A DNA stretch of 64,000 nt from JAGNKE01 sp965230245. Lineage in GTDB: Bacteria; Pseudomonadota; Alphaproteobacteria; Micavibrionales; Micavibrionaceae. The translations under genes and the position numbers were made by a program. Shown here piece after piece: positions 43,685-53,018 of this stretch (the stretch's first letter is position 1; each line of letters begins with the position of its first letter). The notes beneath the pieces were generated by a model. The model was given only the letters and a program-made list of their open reading frames with translations. It searched no databases and was not told the DNA's origin. Location: positions 186,001 to 250,000 of the forward strand of contig OZ246000.1 in NCBI GenBank assembly GCA_965230245.1. The letters are read 5' to 3'.

Positions 43685-43726
43685 ATCAGAATACTCAAAA
43701 ACTCACACATGAGGACATAACTCGAA

Positions 43727-44836
43727 ATGACCTACAAATTGCACATTCTCGCCGGTGACGGCATTGGCCCCGAAGCAATGGCCGAAGTCGAAAAACTGGT
43801 CACATGGATGAACAAAAACACAGATATCAATATTGAAACATCACAAGGACTGGTTGGCGGCGCATCGATTGACAAACACGGCGAACCCTTGACGGATGCG
43901 GAACTGGAAACCGCAAGAGCCGCAGATGCCATTCTGCTCGGCGCGGTCGGCGGGCCGAAATGGGCTGACACCGAATATCACATCCGCCCAGAGGCAGGCT
44001 TGCTGAAGCTCCGCAAAGAACTGGATCTCTTCGCAAACCTGCGCCCTGCCCTCGTATTCGATGCTCTGATTGATGCATCAACTCTGAAACCGGAAATCGT
44101 AAAGGGGCTGGATATCCTGATCGTCCGCGAACTGACGGGCGGCGTCTATTTCGGTGAGCCACGCGGGATTGAGGATATCGGCAACGGTGAGCGCCGCGGC
44201 ATAAATACCCAAGTCTACACAACATCTGAAATTGTGCGCGTCGCGAAAGTTGCATTTGACCTCGCCAAAAAACGAAGCAACAAGGTCACATCCTGTGAAA
44301 AAGCCAACGTCATGGAGTCCGGCAAACTCTGGCGCGAAGAAGTTACAAAACTTCACGAAGTAGAATTCAGCGATGTGAATCTCGAACACATGTACGCCGA
44401 CAACTGTGCCATGCAGCTTCTTCGTAATCCGTCTCAGTTCGACGTTATTGTAACGGACAATCTCTTCGGCGACATCCTCTCCGATGAGGCCGCCATGCTC
44501 ACAGGCTCACTGGGAATGCTCCCCTCTGCCTCCCTGGGCGCGGAAGGCTCAACGGCTCTTTATGAACCTGTCCATGGGTCTGCCCCAGATATTGCAGGCC
44601 AAGGAAAAGCCAACCCGCTGGCAACAATCCTCAGCTTCGCAATGTGCCTGCGGTATTCCTTTAATCAGGGAAAACTCGCCGACACACTGGAGGACGGCGT
44701 CCAAACCGTATTGAACGAAGGCACAAGAACCCCCGACATTATGTCCGAGGGCTGCACGGAAGTCTCGACATCCCAAATGGGAGATGCTTTAATTGCACAA
44801 CTCGAAAAAATTTATGAATTAAAGGGTGTTGCATGA
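43727..44836 (+). CDS. leuB: 3-Isopropylmalate dehydrogenase
   Basis: NAD-dependent beta-decarboxylating dehydrogenase of leucine biosynthesis. Signatures: LAGDGIGPEAMAEVEKL, ILLGAVGGPKWAD, RELTGGVYFGEPRG, the metal and substrate region YADNCAMQL, and the family signature NLFGDILSDEAAMLTGSLGMLPSASLG. Length (369) is typical. Its TGA overlaps the start of the NfeD-like gene as ATGA, so the leucine and nfeD/slipin genes may share a transcript. Confidence 0.97.
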   Translation: MTYKLHILAGDGIGPEAMAEVEKLVTWMNKNTDINIETSQGLVGGASIDKHGEPLTDAELETARAADAILLGAVGGPKWADTEYHIRPEAGLLKLRKELDLFANLRPALVFDALIDASTLKPEIVKGLDILIVRELTGGVYFGEPRGIEDIGNGERRGINTQVYTTSEIVRVAKVAFDLAKKRSNKVTSCEKANVMESGKLWREEVTKLHEVEFSDVNLEHMYADNCAMQLLRNPSQFDVIVTDNLFGDILSDEAAMLTGSLGMLPSASLGAEGSTALYEPVHGSAPDIAGQGKANPLATILSFAMCLRYSFNQGKLADTLEDGVQTVLNEGTRTPDIMSEGCTEVSTSQMGDALIAQLEKIYELKGVA

Positions 44837-45321
44837 TCGCAAGCATCGTTTTAGCGCTTTATTTCAGTGGTATTATCTCTTTGGGAAATGCCATTGTCTT
44901 CCTGTACGTCACGGGAATCATGCTCATTGTTGCTGAAGTGGCCGTAGTCTCGTTCGGCATTCTGGCATTTAACGGCCTGATCGCCCTCTTCGCTGCTTAT
45001 AGTCTACAGGTTGATTACGTCATCCTGTTCGGTATTCCCGTAGACTGGCACGTCCTGTTCGGTGTCGCGTTCGTCGAATTTGCCTGTATTCTCGTTGGCA
45101 TAGCCGTTTATATGCATATCCGCAAAATCAAGTCGACTACGGGCGTAGAAGGCATGATCGGCTCTCAAGCGACTGTACTCGCGTGGAGCGGAAAAAAAGG
45201 ACAAGTTCGTATTGAAGGCGAAATCTGGAAAGCTTATTCCGCACACAGATTAGATCTGACACCGAATGATGAAGTCACAATCGAAGCAGTCGACAAACTC
45301 AAACTGGTCGTAAGAGCTTAA
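44833..45321 (+). CDS. Short NfeD-like membrane protein
   Basis: A 162-residue NfeD protein: three to four N-terminal membrane helices (SIVLALYFSGIISLGNAIVF, MLIVAEVAVVSFGILAFNGLIALF and a third at residues 65-90), then a soluble OB-fold C-terminal domain (GMIGSQATVLAWSGKKGQVRIEGEIWKAYS in outline) ending with VTIEAVDKLKLVVRA. It is the short form without the N-terminal ClpP-like protease domain. NfeD proteins pair with slipins, and one is encoded 27 bases downstream; together they are thought to organise membrane microdomains. Confidence 0.88.
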   Translation: MIASIVLALYFSGIISLGNAIVFLYVTGIMLIVAEVAVVSFGILAFNGLIALFAAYSLQVDYVILFGIPVDWHVLFGVAFVEFACILVGIAVYMHIRKIKSTTGVEGMIGSQATVLAWSGKKGQVRIEGEIWKAYSAHRLDLTPNDEVTIEAVDKLKLVVRA

Positions 45322-45348
45322 ATTTTTAAATAAAGGAGTATTCTAAAT

Positions 45349-46107
45349 ATGACATTTTTAGCCCCTGTATTTGTTGTTCTGGTTATTTTAATCATCGCAT
45401 CCGTACGAATTGTTCAGGAATATGAGCGCGGTGTGATTTATACATTGGGTCGTTTTACAAGCGTCCGAGGCGCAGGTGTACAGCTCATCGTACCCGGCCT
45501 GCAGCGTGTCCTCCTCGTAGACATGCGGATTAGAACAGAAGACATCCCGTCACAAGACATCATCTCGAAGGATAACGTCTCGGTCAAGGTAAACGCGGTT
45601 GTTTATTTCCGTGTCGTCGATCCTGGCAATGCCATTAACAAGGTAGAAGACTTCGTTATCGCAACCAGTCAGCTGGCTCAGACCACACTCCGTTCCGTCC
45701 TTGGTAAACACGACCTGGATGACATGCTTGGAAAACGTGACCAGCTAAATCAGGATATTCAGGAAATACTAGACCACCAGACAGAAGGCTGGGGGATTAA
45801 GATCACAAACGTTGAAATCAAAAACGTCGATATTGACCCGACCATGATCAGAGCAATTGCTAAACAAGCCGAAGCAGAGCGGGAAAGACGCGCAAAAGTC
45901 ATCAACGCGGAAGGGGAATTGCAGGCGGCTAAGCAGCTTGATGAAGCGGCCACTATCCTTGCCCAGCGTCCCGAAACCATGCAACTGCGTTACCTCGGTA
46001 CAATGAGCGAATTTACCAACGCAAAAGGCAACACGATCGTCTTGCCGCTGCCGCTTGATCTACTGAACAATATCAAAAACATCGCCGGCTCGATCAGTAA
46101 TAAATAA
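45349..46107 (+). CDS. Slipin (SPFH/stomatin-family) membrane protein
   Basis: Stomatin-like protein with one N-terminal membrane hairpin (FLAPVFVVLVILIIASVRI), the SPFH domain (ERGVIYTLGRFTSVRGAGVQLIVPGLQRV in outline, VDMRIRTEDIPSQDIISKDNVSV) and a coiled-coil region with KQAEAERERRAKVINAEGELQAA, followed by a C-terminal oligomerisation helix containing PLPLDLLNNI. Length (252) matches prokaryotic slipin-1. It operates with the upstream NfeD-like protein. A GGAG ribosome site precedes the ATG and a bidirectional terminator follows. Confidence 0.94.
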   Translation: MTFLAPVFVVLVILIIASVRIVQEYERGVIYTLGRFTSVRGAGVQLIVPGLQRVLLVDMRIRTEDIPSQDIISKDNVSVKVNAVVYFRVVDPGNAINKVEDFVIATSQLAQTTLRSVLGKHDLDDMLGKRDQLNQDIQEILDHQTEGWGIKITNVEIKNVDIDPTMIRAIAKQAEAERERRAKVINAEGELQAAKQLDEAATILAQRPETMQLRYLGTMSEFTNAKGNTIVLPLPLDLLNNIKNIAGSISNK

Positions 46108-46141
46108 AAAAGCCGACAGAAATGGCATAAAATACAAAAAA

Positions 46142-46168
46142 AAAGCGGCCCGTTAAGGCCGCTTTCTT
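46142..46168. terminator. Bidirectional terminator between slipin and pilin genes
   Basis: AAAGCGGCC (46142-46150) and GGCCGCTTT (46157-46165) form a perfect 9-bp stem with a 6-base loop. The upstream A run (eight or more) becomes a T run for the minus-strand pilin transcript, so it is strongest for the pilin gene. Confidence 0.88.
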
Positions 46169-46187
46169 AATTCATACGCTATTCAGA

Positions 46188-46913
46188 TTACTGAAGACGT
46201 ACAGCAATGTTACAAAGCTGATCTGGGTCGTCTTCGTTGTAGTTCACACCGTCACGACAAGCAGCTGTTGTCTCGGAAAGAACAGAACCTGAAGAAGAAC
46301 GACCATCGTCCATTTTTCTGTCGATACGACCGGCCTGAGAAGGTGTCAAGATACCTGTACCGTCTGCAACGTCAGCAACCTGACCTGTCAGAACAAGGTA
46401 GTGACCCGGACGCATTTCAGTCGCGGTAAAGCCTGTTACACCTGTGCTGGTGTGACCTACAAGGTAACCACCACCAATCTCAGCAACCGGCAGAGCCTGA
46501 CTGAAAGAAAGCGTCGCAGAACCATCAAAACCTGAAATCAGGTCTGTAGTTCTCAGGTGGTTAAAGTAATACGAACCTTCATCACCGATAGCAGGCGCTT
46601 CACCAACGTTATTGTCGATACGAGCATCGCCGTCACCATCATCACATGGGTCAGCATTACAGTTCAGCAAACGTGTAGAAGCGTTCGCCATGTCGCCAGG
46701 GAAGGCATCATATTGATCGCGGAAAGTGTTTGTTGCTGCTGTCAGACCCTGCATCTGTGCAGTAGTTGCAGTAACCTGCGCGTTAGCAATCATTTCCTGA
46801 CCTTTCAGGATACCGCCGATCAACAGACCAACAATAATCATAACAACTGCAAGCTCGACGAGCGTAAAGCCCTTTTCGTCCTGCAGAGTTTCGTGCGTAA
46901 GTGTTTTCATCAC
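46188..46913 (-). CDS. Type IV prepilin (pilin subunit)
   Basis: Short charged leader (about 14 residues) ends at Gly, then FTLVELAVVMIIVGLLIGGILKG: the classic class III signal with Phe at +1 and Glu at +5, to be cut and methylated by the prepilin peptidase at 54305-55069. The mature protein is about 225 residues, long for a major pilin, and acidic. A Cys-containing, Asp-rich loop (NCNADPCDDGDGD) resembles a metal or disulfide loop, and another cysteine pair lies near the C-terminus (AACRDG and LCNIA), the typical D-region disulfide. Two starts (MM) are possible. AGGAG lies upstream. It is the only prepilin gene in the window and is followed by a strong terminator. Confidence 0.9.
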   Translation of the reverse strand: MMKTLTHETLQDEKGFTLVELAVVMIIVGLLIGGILKGQEMIANAQVTATTAQMQGLTAATNTFRDQYDAFPGDMANASTRLLNCNADPCDDGDGDARIDNNVGEAPAIGDEGSYYFNHLRTTDLISGFDGSATLSFSQALPVAEIGGGYLVGHTSTGVTGFTATEMRPGHYLVLTGQVADVADGTGILTPSQAGRIDRKMDDGRSSSGSVLSETTAACRDGVNYNEDDPDQLCNIAVRLQ

Positions 46914-46975
46914 TCAAGTCTCCTAGTGTAAAAAAAGATGAACCAAATTTGGATTTGTTTTGAATACTGAAGTGC

Positions 46976-47042
46976 GTGCCGGACGGCACCTGTGAATCAT
47001 CACACAACTTCGGCTCCTAAACAAGTCCCTATGTGTTTAGGA
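46976..47042 (-). promoter_or_regulatory. Two hairpins upstream of the pilin gene
   Basis: TCCTAAACA (47015-47023) and TGTTTAGGA (47034-47042) form a perfect 9-bp stem; GTGCCG with CGGCAC around 46976-46989 form a tight second hairpin. Both lie 60-130 bases before the pilin ATG. No T run follows on either strand, so an operator or 5' UTR stability element is more likely than a terminator. Confidence 0.4.
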
Positions 47043-47151
47043 TCACCGATTACGTTAAACAAAGGCTTAAAAAATCAAGTATTTAGCCTCAAAAAGACAA
47101 ACTGATAACTCAGAATGCCATAATGTTAGGATAGCATTGATTTATTAACAG

Positions 47152-48216
47152 TTATTTAATCATATTCTTACGATAAGAGCTTGGACTCTGCCCAGACATG
47201 TCTTTGAAAACACGATTAAAAGACGGCAAAGAGTTAAATCCAACTTCTTGGGATACAGTCTTGATACTCGCATCCGTCTCCAAAAGCAACCTTTGTGCAT
47301 CCTGAATACGTCTTTCATTAAGCAATTGTGGAAACGATTTATCAAAATAGAGACTGATAATGCGCGAAACCGCAGCTTCAGATATCCCTAATTCCTGTGC
47401 CATATCAGAGCGCGAATATGTTGTTTCGTGATAAACCTTGTCCAAATCAAGAAGATCTTGAATTTTCTTCGCAACCGCTTCTTCCTCTTTGCTTAAACCG
47501 TCATCCTTTTTCTTTGATGCCGCAAGCGTCAGAACCTGCGGATAAATACGAAACAGACTGGTGGTAACAAGATAAATAAAGGATAACCCCAAAACAGTTC
47601 GGATAAGAGTTGTATCAATGCCGAAGTCCTGCCCGCCGAAACGTAAACTCATGGAAACAAGGAAAAAGATGTTCAGTATAATCAACGCCAATATAAGCCA
47701 ATACCGTTCCTTTCCAGTTTTTTGTTTCAGCAGATCCTCAAACAGGTTTCTATGCATCCAGATAAAGAGCAAACTGGCTGCACCCGAAATCAAACCCGTA
47801 ATATCAAGCCAGTCATAATAGACATCACACTCAAGCAATACTTCGCAATCAGATGTATAAGGAACCATCACAGAAGAGAGGAGTAGCGCCGCCGGAACAA
47901 TAAGTAGAATACTCCATTCAGCAAGAGAAGGCAGTTTGGTTATCTGCGCCACCTGTAAGATAACAAGCACACTCAAAGGCGGCCCGTAAAACCAGGCTGT
48001 CCAGCGAATAACATCATAGTAAGGGGTAACATCACCGATATAAGCCCGGGCAAAATCAGTAAAAAAGGCAAGTCCTAAAACAACGAAATAAAGTACGGGA
48101 ACAACAACCCGCTTGATATCTCCGACCCGAAATAAGATATACACAATGATATAAATACACTGAAAGACCCCTATCAGGGACAGCATTTCGGGTATTGTAA
48201 AGCGCAGCTGATCCAT
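47152..48216 (-). CDS. Membrane-bound AraC-family transcription regulator
   Basis: Residues 1 to about 230 form seven or so membrane helices without enzymatic motifs, resembling the 7TM sensor part of membrane AraC regulators. The C-terminal 110 residues carry a double helix-turn-helix AraC domain: YSRSDMAQELGISEAAVSRIISLYF for the first, and VSQEVGFNSLPSFNRVFKDMSGQSPSSYRK for the second (in outline). It presumably senses a membrane or external signal and regulates DNA directly from the membrane. Its position directly upstream of the pilin gene and downstream of the ABC-associated genes suggests it regulates the pilus locus. Confidence 0.9.
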   Translation of the reverse strand: MDQLRFTIPEMLSLIGVFQCIYIIVYILFRVGDIKRVVVPVLYFVVLGLAFFTDFARAYIGDVTPYYDVIRWTAWFYGPPLSVLVILQVAQITKLPSLAEWSILLIVPAALLLSSVMVPYTSDCEVLLECDVYYDWLDITGLISGAASLLFIWMHRNLFEDLLKQKTGKERYWLILALIILNIFFLVSMSLRFGGQDFGIDTTLIRTVLGLSFIYLVTTSLFRIYPQVLTLAASKKKDDGLSKEEEAVAKKIQDLLDLDKVYHETTYSRSDMAQELGISEAAVSRIISLYFDKSFPQLLNERRIQDAQRLLLETDASIKTVSQEVGFNSLPSFNRVFKDMSGQSPSSYRKNMIK

Positions 48217-48247
48217 AGAAAAAGAATACTTCTTTTATGAGCAAAAA

Positions 48248-48985
48248 TTAAGGCTCGTTTTTACAAAGCGGGTCTAAAGCAGCCTTTTCCGGTGTAAGAA
48301 TCTCTTCGCAAACGACACCTCTTAAATAATTGAATTCATTAGGCTCCATATCATCGGCACTTGATCGCATAATTTCTATCATAAAATCATAGGCACCTTG
48401 AGTATTCCCCTGCCCTTTCATAATCAACATAGGAATATATCGTGTCCAGTTCGGAATATTAGGATTATCCATATTGGAAAGCTTATAAGCCAGTACCAGC
48501 GCCTTATCATGATCCTGTAACCTGAAACGAAGAAAATAGATAGCATGCGCCAAAAAACGCCATTTTTTTCCTTCCGGCCTCTGTCCGACTTTCTCTAGAT
48601 AGGGCAAAACGGGGTAAAACTTCTCGGGCGTTTGAACGGCGCCGAAATAGTAAGCAGCAAGTGCCGGAACAAAGTTAGATTTCGGATCGAGGTGATCCGC
48701 CAAAAAAAACCACCGGGCAAGCGCATTGTAATCATAATCATTGAGAGAGGTTACACGCCCCCCGTAATCCCCCAGATTCTGGATCATCAGGCCGATGGTG
48801 CGATATGAAAACTGGGGATCGCCCAGACCGTAAGACGTGCCATATTCTTTTTCGGGCGCGGGCGGAACATTATCCCAACGCGCCTGAACATGCCTGACTG
48901 AAAACCAAAGCCCTATATTAAGGATAAGAACCAGTCCTAGACATACACGCGTTATTGATTTCGGATCTTTGGAAAAAACCTTCAT
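48248..48985 (-). CDS. Membrane-anchored helical-repeat protein of the pilus-locus ABC system
   Basis: Start at the ATG at 48985, which overlaps the stop of the ABC permease (TGATG). A single N-terminal helix (VCLGLVLILNIGLWFSVRHVQ) anchors a mostly helical periplasmic domain with TPR-like character (YDYNALARWFFLADHLDPKSNFVPALAAYYFG in outline, then LAHAIYFLRFRLQDHDKALVLAYKLS). Length is 245 residues. No family recognised with confidence. Translational coupling to the permease suggests that it is an accessory subunit, perhaps functionally like PilG of the Myxococcus PilGHI set. Confidence 0.7.
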   Translation of the reverse strand: MKVFSKDPKSITRVCLGLVLILNIGLWFSVRHVQARWDNVPPAPEKEYGTSYGLGDPQFSYRTIGLMIQNLGDYGGRVTSLNDYDYNALARWFFLADHLDPKSNFVPALAAYYFGAVQTPEKFYPVLPYLEKVGQRPEGKKWRFLAHAIYFLRFRLQDHDKALVLAYKLSNMDNPNIPNWTRYIPMLIMKGQGNTQGAYDFMIEIMRSSADDMEPNEFNYLRGVVCEEILTPEKAALDPLCKNEP

Positions 48986-49767
48986 CAAAACTGCCTGTTC
49001 AATAGGTCCAGCAAAGCCGCCAAAAAAACCAGCGCACAGAAAAATACGCATTGTAAGCAAACGAACCCAAACCCTATAACAGCCTCCCCTGCGCCGTATA
49101 AAAGCCAGGATGTCTGACCGAGCAAATCCAACCTTGGTGTAATAACAGATGTCAGTTGAACAGCCATCGCCATAGGGCCTGTATCAACAACAAGCTCGGA
49201 ATCAACAATCCCCAGAAGCTGCCCCATCATGCGCCCAAGAACATAAAATGCGAACGTTGCCATTGCCCCGCTCGATGCACTGGACATATACATCGCAAAA
49301 AACAAGGCCGCGTTGACCATGATAATGTTTTCAACCAACACACTCAGCAGCCAAAGTGCATGTCCGCCTGCAACAAGGTGCGGACTGACCGCAACGATAC
49401 AAATACCGATAGAGGCCGTTAGGATAACGGCAAGAACAATGAAAGCTGTGGAATAAGAAAGCAAAAATGCAACACGACTAATCGGTCTGGATAACAGAAA
49501 TTCTACATCCTTGCCTTCAAAAGAACGCCGGACAAAGAAAACAACAAAGAGAACAAGACCTAAAACACCAGTCAGTCGAAGCCCTCCGGCTGCAAAGACG
49601 AGCGTAAACTGACTTTGTTCCTCAGCCGCGGAACTCCCCATAAAAACCGCAAGGCTTGAGCCAATAGCCAAAAGCACCAAAAGGGATATAACAAGCCTAT
49701 CCCTTAAAGCGCCCATAAGCACATACTTAACAAGAGGAAATGAAATCAAACTTGAAACACCTTTCAT
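48985..49767 (-). CDS. ABC-2 type transporter permease
   Basis: Six hydrophobic helices in the ABC-2 arrangement, without an ATPase domain: LRDRLVISLLVLLAIGSSLAV, LRLTGVLGLVLFVVFFVRRSFEGKDVEFLLSRPISR and later helices. The FLLSRPISR stretch is typical of ABC-2 permeases of the GldF/NosY kind. The start is taken at the ATG at 49767; an in-frame upstream start is possible. The only ABC ATPase nearby is at 56129-56866, inside the same gene cluster and on the same strand, so the two probably form one transporter. Confidence 0.82.
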   Translation of the reverse strand: MKGVSSLISFPLVKYVLMGALRDRLVISLLVLLAIGSSLAVFMGSSAAEEQSQFTLVFAAGGLRLTGVLGLVLFVVFFVRRSFEGKDVEFLLSRPISRVAFLLSYSTAFIVLAVILTASIGICIVAVSPHLVAGGHALWLLSVLVENIIMVNAALFFAMYMSSASSGAMATFAFYVLGRMMGQLLGIVDSELVVDTGPMAMAVQLTSVITPRLDLLGQTSWLLYGAGEAVIGFGFVCLQCVFFCALVFLAALLDLLNRQF

Positions 49768-49822
49768 GAAAGCCAGAAAAAGAAGCAAGCCTTATCATAT
49801 AAGGCTTACTGTCAATAATTCC

Positions 49823-51709
49823 TTAAAGCTTAAAAGGCCTGCGATCACCGGAGAACGCCTTGTAAAGATCACGATCTGTTGGGTGAATAGTCTCGTTAGG
49901 CTGCTCCAGTATCGTCGCCTTCAGAAAAATAACCAACTCAGTCTTGCGAATAAGATCAGCTTGTTTTCTGAACAGACCTCCGACAATTGGCGTCTCACCA
50001 AGAATTGGAACGGCCTCTTGAGAAGACTCAGCTCTATCTTGCAGCAAACCACCCATGACAATTGGCTGACCGGAATTCACCTTAACCAACGTATCAATCT
50101 CCTGAACATTAAGCTGAGGAACCTGAGAAACAACATTCTCTGCACCTGAAATACGGGATGCAGCGAACGTTACTGCCGGATCGTTAACCACATCAACCAC
50201 GCGGGTAATTGTGGGACGAACTGCCATAGATATGGTTCTCTCTTCCAAATTGATAGAAGGCTGCACACTCACCAAAACACCTTCCGGCACCGTTTTAATT
50301 TCGGATTCAATATCAACTTCTGTAACACCCTCATCGGTTGTAGAGTCAATATCCACCTCAAAGAAAACAACATTGGTTGCAACATTCAAAACAGCGGCCT
50401 GATTATTCAAAACAGTAAGACGCGGACTTGCCAAAGCTCTCACCGTACCGAACCCTGATATGGCTTGCAGAAGTCCCGCGAAATCATTTCCTGAATACCC
50501 CATAATAAAGTTAGAAAGGGTTCCAACCTCTGTCGCGGGCGCTGTGAAAACACCACTGCCGTTATTAGCTTCAAGAAGACCAAGAAGGGTATTTCCGCCT
50601 TCATCAAGGAAACCTGTAAAACCCTCTCCGCCAGACAAGCCTACGACAGTCCAATCAATACCTGTCACGTACTCGTCAAACAAATTAACTTCAAAAATCT
50701 TGGCTTCAATAAGAACTTGCGAGGTCACAGCCGTTTTCAAAAGCTTCATATACTCTTGAATCTCTTTATGCTGTTTTTCAGTTGCAAGAACGTTGATCAG
50801 ACCGGCCTGCTTGTTGATAGCAAACCCGGTTCTCGGGCCATTTTCATCGTCTTCGTCTTCATCCTCAACAGGGACACTCTCAACACGAAGAACCGCTTCT
50901 GGCGGCTGGACATTAACCTCACCATCCTCACCTTGCTCGGGCGCAACAGCCTGAACATCCGGATTCTGCTCAACAGCCGTGACACGGGGGTCACGTTTTG
51001 TGCTTAGAGTTTTAGCCGTACCGCCACCGATAATTTGTGCAAGATTTGACTCCAGCTCTCCCCAGAAATCGGACAAACTTTCGGAAGACGCCGTAAAGGC
51101 AGACCCCGTATCAGCACCCTCACCGGAAACAACCGAAACATTCGTACTGACTGTACTGCTATTCTGACGCAGGTAGCTAAGGTAATCAATCTTATACACC
51201 TTGTTGTAAGGCGTATCGAGTTCAACACGGAGGTAATCATCCTTGAACTTGTACCTTAGACCTGCAATATCGGAAATACGGTCAATCACCTGATCAAACG
51301 GCTTATTCCGTGCAGTAAAGATAATGGAACCTCGGATAGCAGGGTCAAGTTCCAGATCATAATCGGCCTGTTCAGCCAACTCATAAAGAACATCACGCAC
51401 AGGAACAGATTGGTTCACCGATACGGAAACCAGAGGCATCGGTTCCTCTTGAACGGTCTTACTTGAAACATATGGCTGTAAGCTGGGAATGCTCGACGCC
51501 TGGGAAAACTTGGCGTCTTTTTTTTCAACCTCGGGCAGACGCTCGGCCATACCATCTCTAAAGTCCTGAACCTCCATGTCGGATGCCCGGTCTATCTTTT
51601 GATAATTTGCGGCCAAATCACAAGCACTCAAACTTGCTACAGTAACCAGACACAAGAAGAGCGTTGCACCCTTCGATTTCCATGAAGACAAATCTTTGCC
51701 AATACGCAT
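49823..51709 (-). CDS. mshL: Type IV pilus secretin, MshL/PilQ-like lipoprotein
   Basis: Outer-membrane channel for the pilus. Start set at the ATG at 51709, which gives a lipoprotein signal (TLFLCLVTVASLSAC). Features in order: short linker, an N-terminal secretin/TonB-type domain (VSVNQSVPVRDVLYELAEQADYDLELDPAIRG in outline), an acid-rich spacer with repeated Glu/Asp/Val (about 255-325), and the C-terminal secretin pore with RALASPRLTVLNNQAAVLNVA, VQPSINLEERTISMAVRP and SGQPIVMGGLLQD. The lipobox and STN domain put it in the MSHA-type MshL group. Length 628 residues. Confidence 0.9.
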   Translation of the reverse strand: MRIGKDLSSWKSKGATLFLCLVTVASLSACDLAANYQKIDRASDMEVQDFRDGMAERLPEVEKKDAKFSQASSIPSLQPYVSSKTVQEEPMPLVSVSVNQSVPVRDVLYELAEQADYDLELDPAIRGSIIFTARNKPFDQVIDRISDIAGLRYKFKDDYLRVELDTPYNKVYKIDYLSYLRQNSSTVSTNVSVVSGEGADTGSAFTASSESLSDFWGELESNLAQIIGGGTAKTLSTKRDPRVTAVEQNPDVQAVAPEQGEDGEVNVQPPEAVLRVESVPVEDEDEDDENGPRTGFAINKQAGLINVLATEKQHKEIQEYMKLLKTAVTSQVLIEAKIFEVNLFDEYVTGIDWTVVGLSGGEGFTGFLDEGGNTLLGLLEANNGSGVFTAPATEVGTLSNFIMGYSGNDFAGLLQAISGFGTVRALASPRLTVLNNQAAVLNVATNVVFFEVDIDSTTDEGVTEVDIESEIKTVPEGVLVSVQPSINLEERTISMAVRPTITRVVDVVNDPAVTFAASRISGAENVVSQVPQLNVQEIDTLVKVNSGQPIVMGGLLQDRAESSQEAVPILGETPIVGGLFRKQADLIRKTELVIFLKATILEQPNETIHPTDRDLYKAFSGDRRPFKL

Positions 51710-51878
51710 TTTCACTTTTGTTCCCCTGCTTTGAGGTATGAATAGAAATAGAATAATAGAAAGAAAGGCACGGGAATGCCTTGTGATTCTAACTACAACA
51801 TACGTTAAGGGGAGTCGCAACACTTTGTATCGTTATGTGGAAAAAAACCACTGGAATATGTGTATAACTTCGTGGTCT

Positions 51879-53018
51879 TTAGTCACTGAAAGACAAGAGA
51901 GAAGTATCAACGGCATCGAGAGCATTTTTGCTTCCGCGTGATTCACTAACCAGTTGAGCTTGCTGGATCTTGATCTTCATATCCGAAGGTTTATCGGAGT
52001 TGGTAATCGCCGTCTCTTCCGTAATGAGTCCGTCCTGATAAAGATTCATCAAAGACTGGTCAAACGTACACATACCAATCGAATTGTTTTGTTCCATCAC
52101 GTCATGAATCTTGCCGATTTCACCTTTAAGAATAAGCTCACGCACCAACCCTTGATTCAACATCACTTCAATCGCTGGTGCCATGCCCTTTTCGACGCTT
52201 GGCAACAAGCGCTGCGAAATAATGCCCTTTAGGTTCATGGAAAGGTTCAAACGGATCTGATTGTGGAAGTCTTCAGGGAATAGGTTCACAATACGCTCGA
52301 TCGCCTGATAAGAGTTGTTCGTGTGAATTGTGGCAAGACATAAATGCCCCGTTTCCGCAATCGAAAGCGCCTGCTCCATAACCTCACGGTCTCGAATCTC
52401 ACCAACCAGAATAACGTCCGGACGCTGACGCAAAGAGTTCTTCATCGCCGTCGCGAAAGACTCCGTATCAACCCCGACCTCACGCTGCGTTACAACGCAA
52501 CCTTTATGCTCATGGAAAAATTCAATCGGATCTTCAATCGTAATAATGTGGCCGGAACTGTTGCAATTTCTCTGGTCAATCATTGCAGCCAAAGTCGTAG
52601 ATTTACCGGAACCGGTCATACCCGTAACAAGGATCAAACCGCGCTTTTCCATGGCAAGATTGCTGAGGATTTTCGGCAAGCGCAGATCGGCAAAACTCGG
52701 AATTTCAGATGTAATACGGCGGATAACAAGCGCCGGGAACTGACGCTGGCGCATAACATTAATACGAAAACGCCCGTGCTCACCCATATCCAGAGCAGTG
52801 TTCAACTCCATATGCGCTTCAAAGTCGCGCTTCTGCCTATTTGTCAGCATAGAGTTCAAAATCTCGTTGATGTCATCAGGGGACAAAGGTTCTTCAGAAA
52901 GGTTATTAAGCCCCTTGTCGCCACGCAATGAGGGCGGAAACCCGACTGTCAGATACATATCCGCAGCTTTGGTTTCGTTCATCGCATTTAAGTACTGAAA
53001 TATAATTGGTGCGTTCAA
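51879..53018 (-). CDS. pilU: PilU-type pilus retraction ATPase
   Basis: PilT-family hexameric ATPase. Walker A is GMTGSGKSTTLAAMI; the Asp box, Walker B (DVILVGEIRDREVMEQAL) and His box (LATIHTNNSYQAIERIV) are complete. The C-terminal FDQSLMNLYQDGLITEETA and SDKPSDMKIKIQQ segment is the pattern of PilU rather than PilT, which keeps AIRNLIRE instead. It starts at TTG (overlapping the pilT stop as TTGA), with GGAG eight bases upstream. It likely assists the PilT encoded just before it. Confidence 0.92.
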   Translation of the reverse strand: MNAPIIFQYLNAMNETKAADMYLTVGFPPSLRGDKGLNNLSEEPLSPDDINEILNSMLTNRQKRDFEAHMELNTALDMGEHGRFRINVMRQRQFPALVIRRITSEIPSFADLRLPKILSNLAMEKRGLILVTGMTGSGKSTTLAAMIDQRNCNSSGHIITIEDPIEFFHEHKGCVVTQREVGVDTESFATAMKNSLRQRPDVILVGEIRDREVMEQALSIAETGHLCLATIHTNNSYQAIERIVNLFPEDFHNQIRLNLSMNLKGIISQRLLPSVEKGMAPAIEVMLNQGLVRELILKGEIGKIHDVMEQNNSIGMCTFDQSLMNLYQDGLITEETAITNSDKPSDMKIKIQQAQLVSESRGSKNALDAVDTSLLSFSD

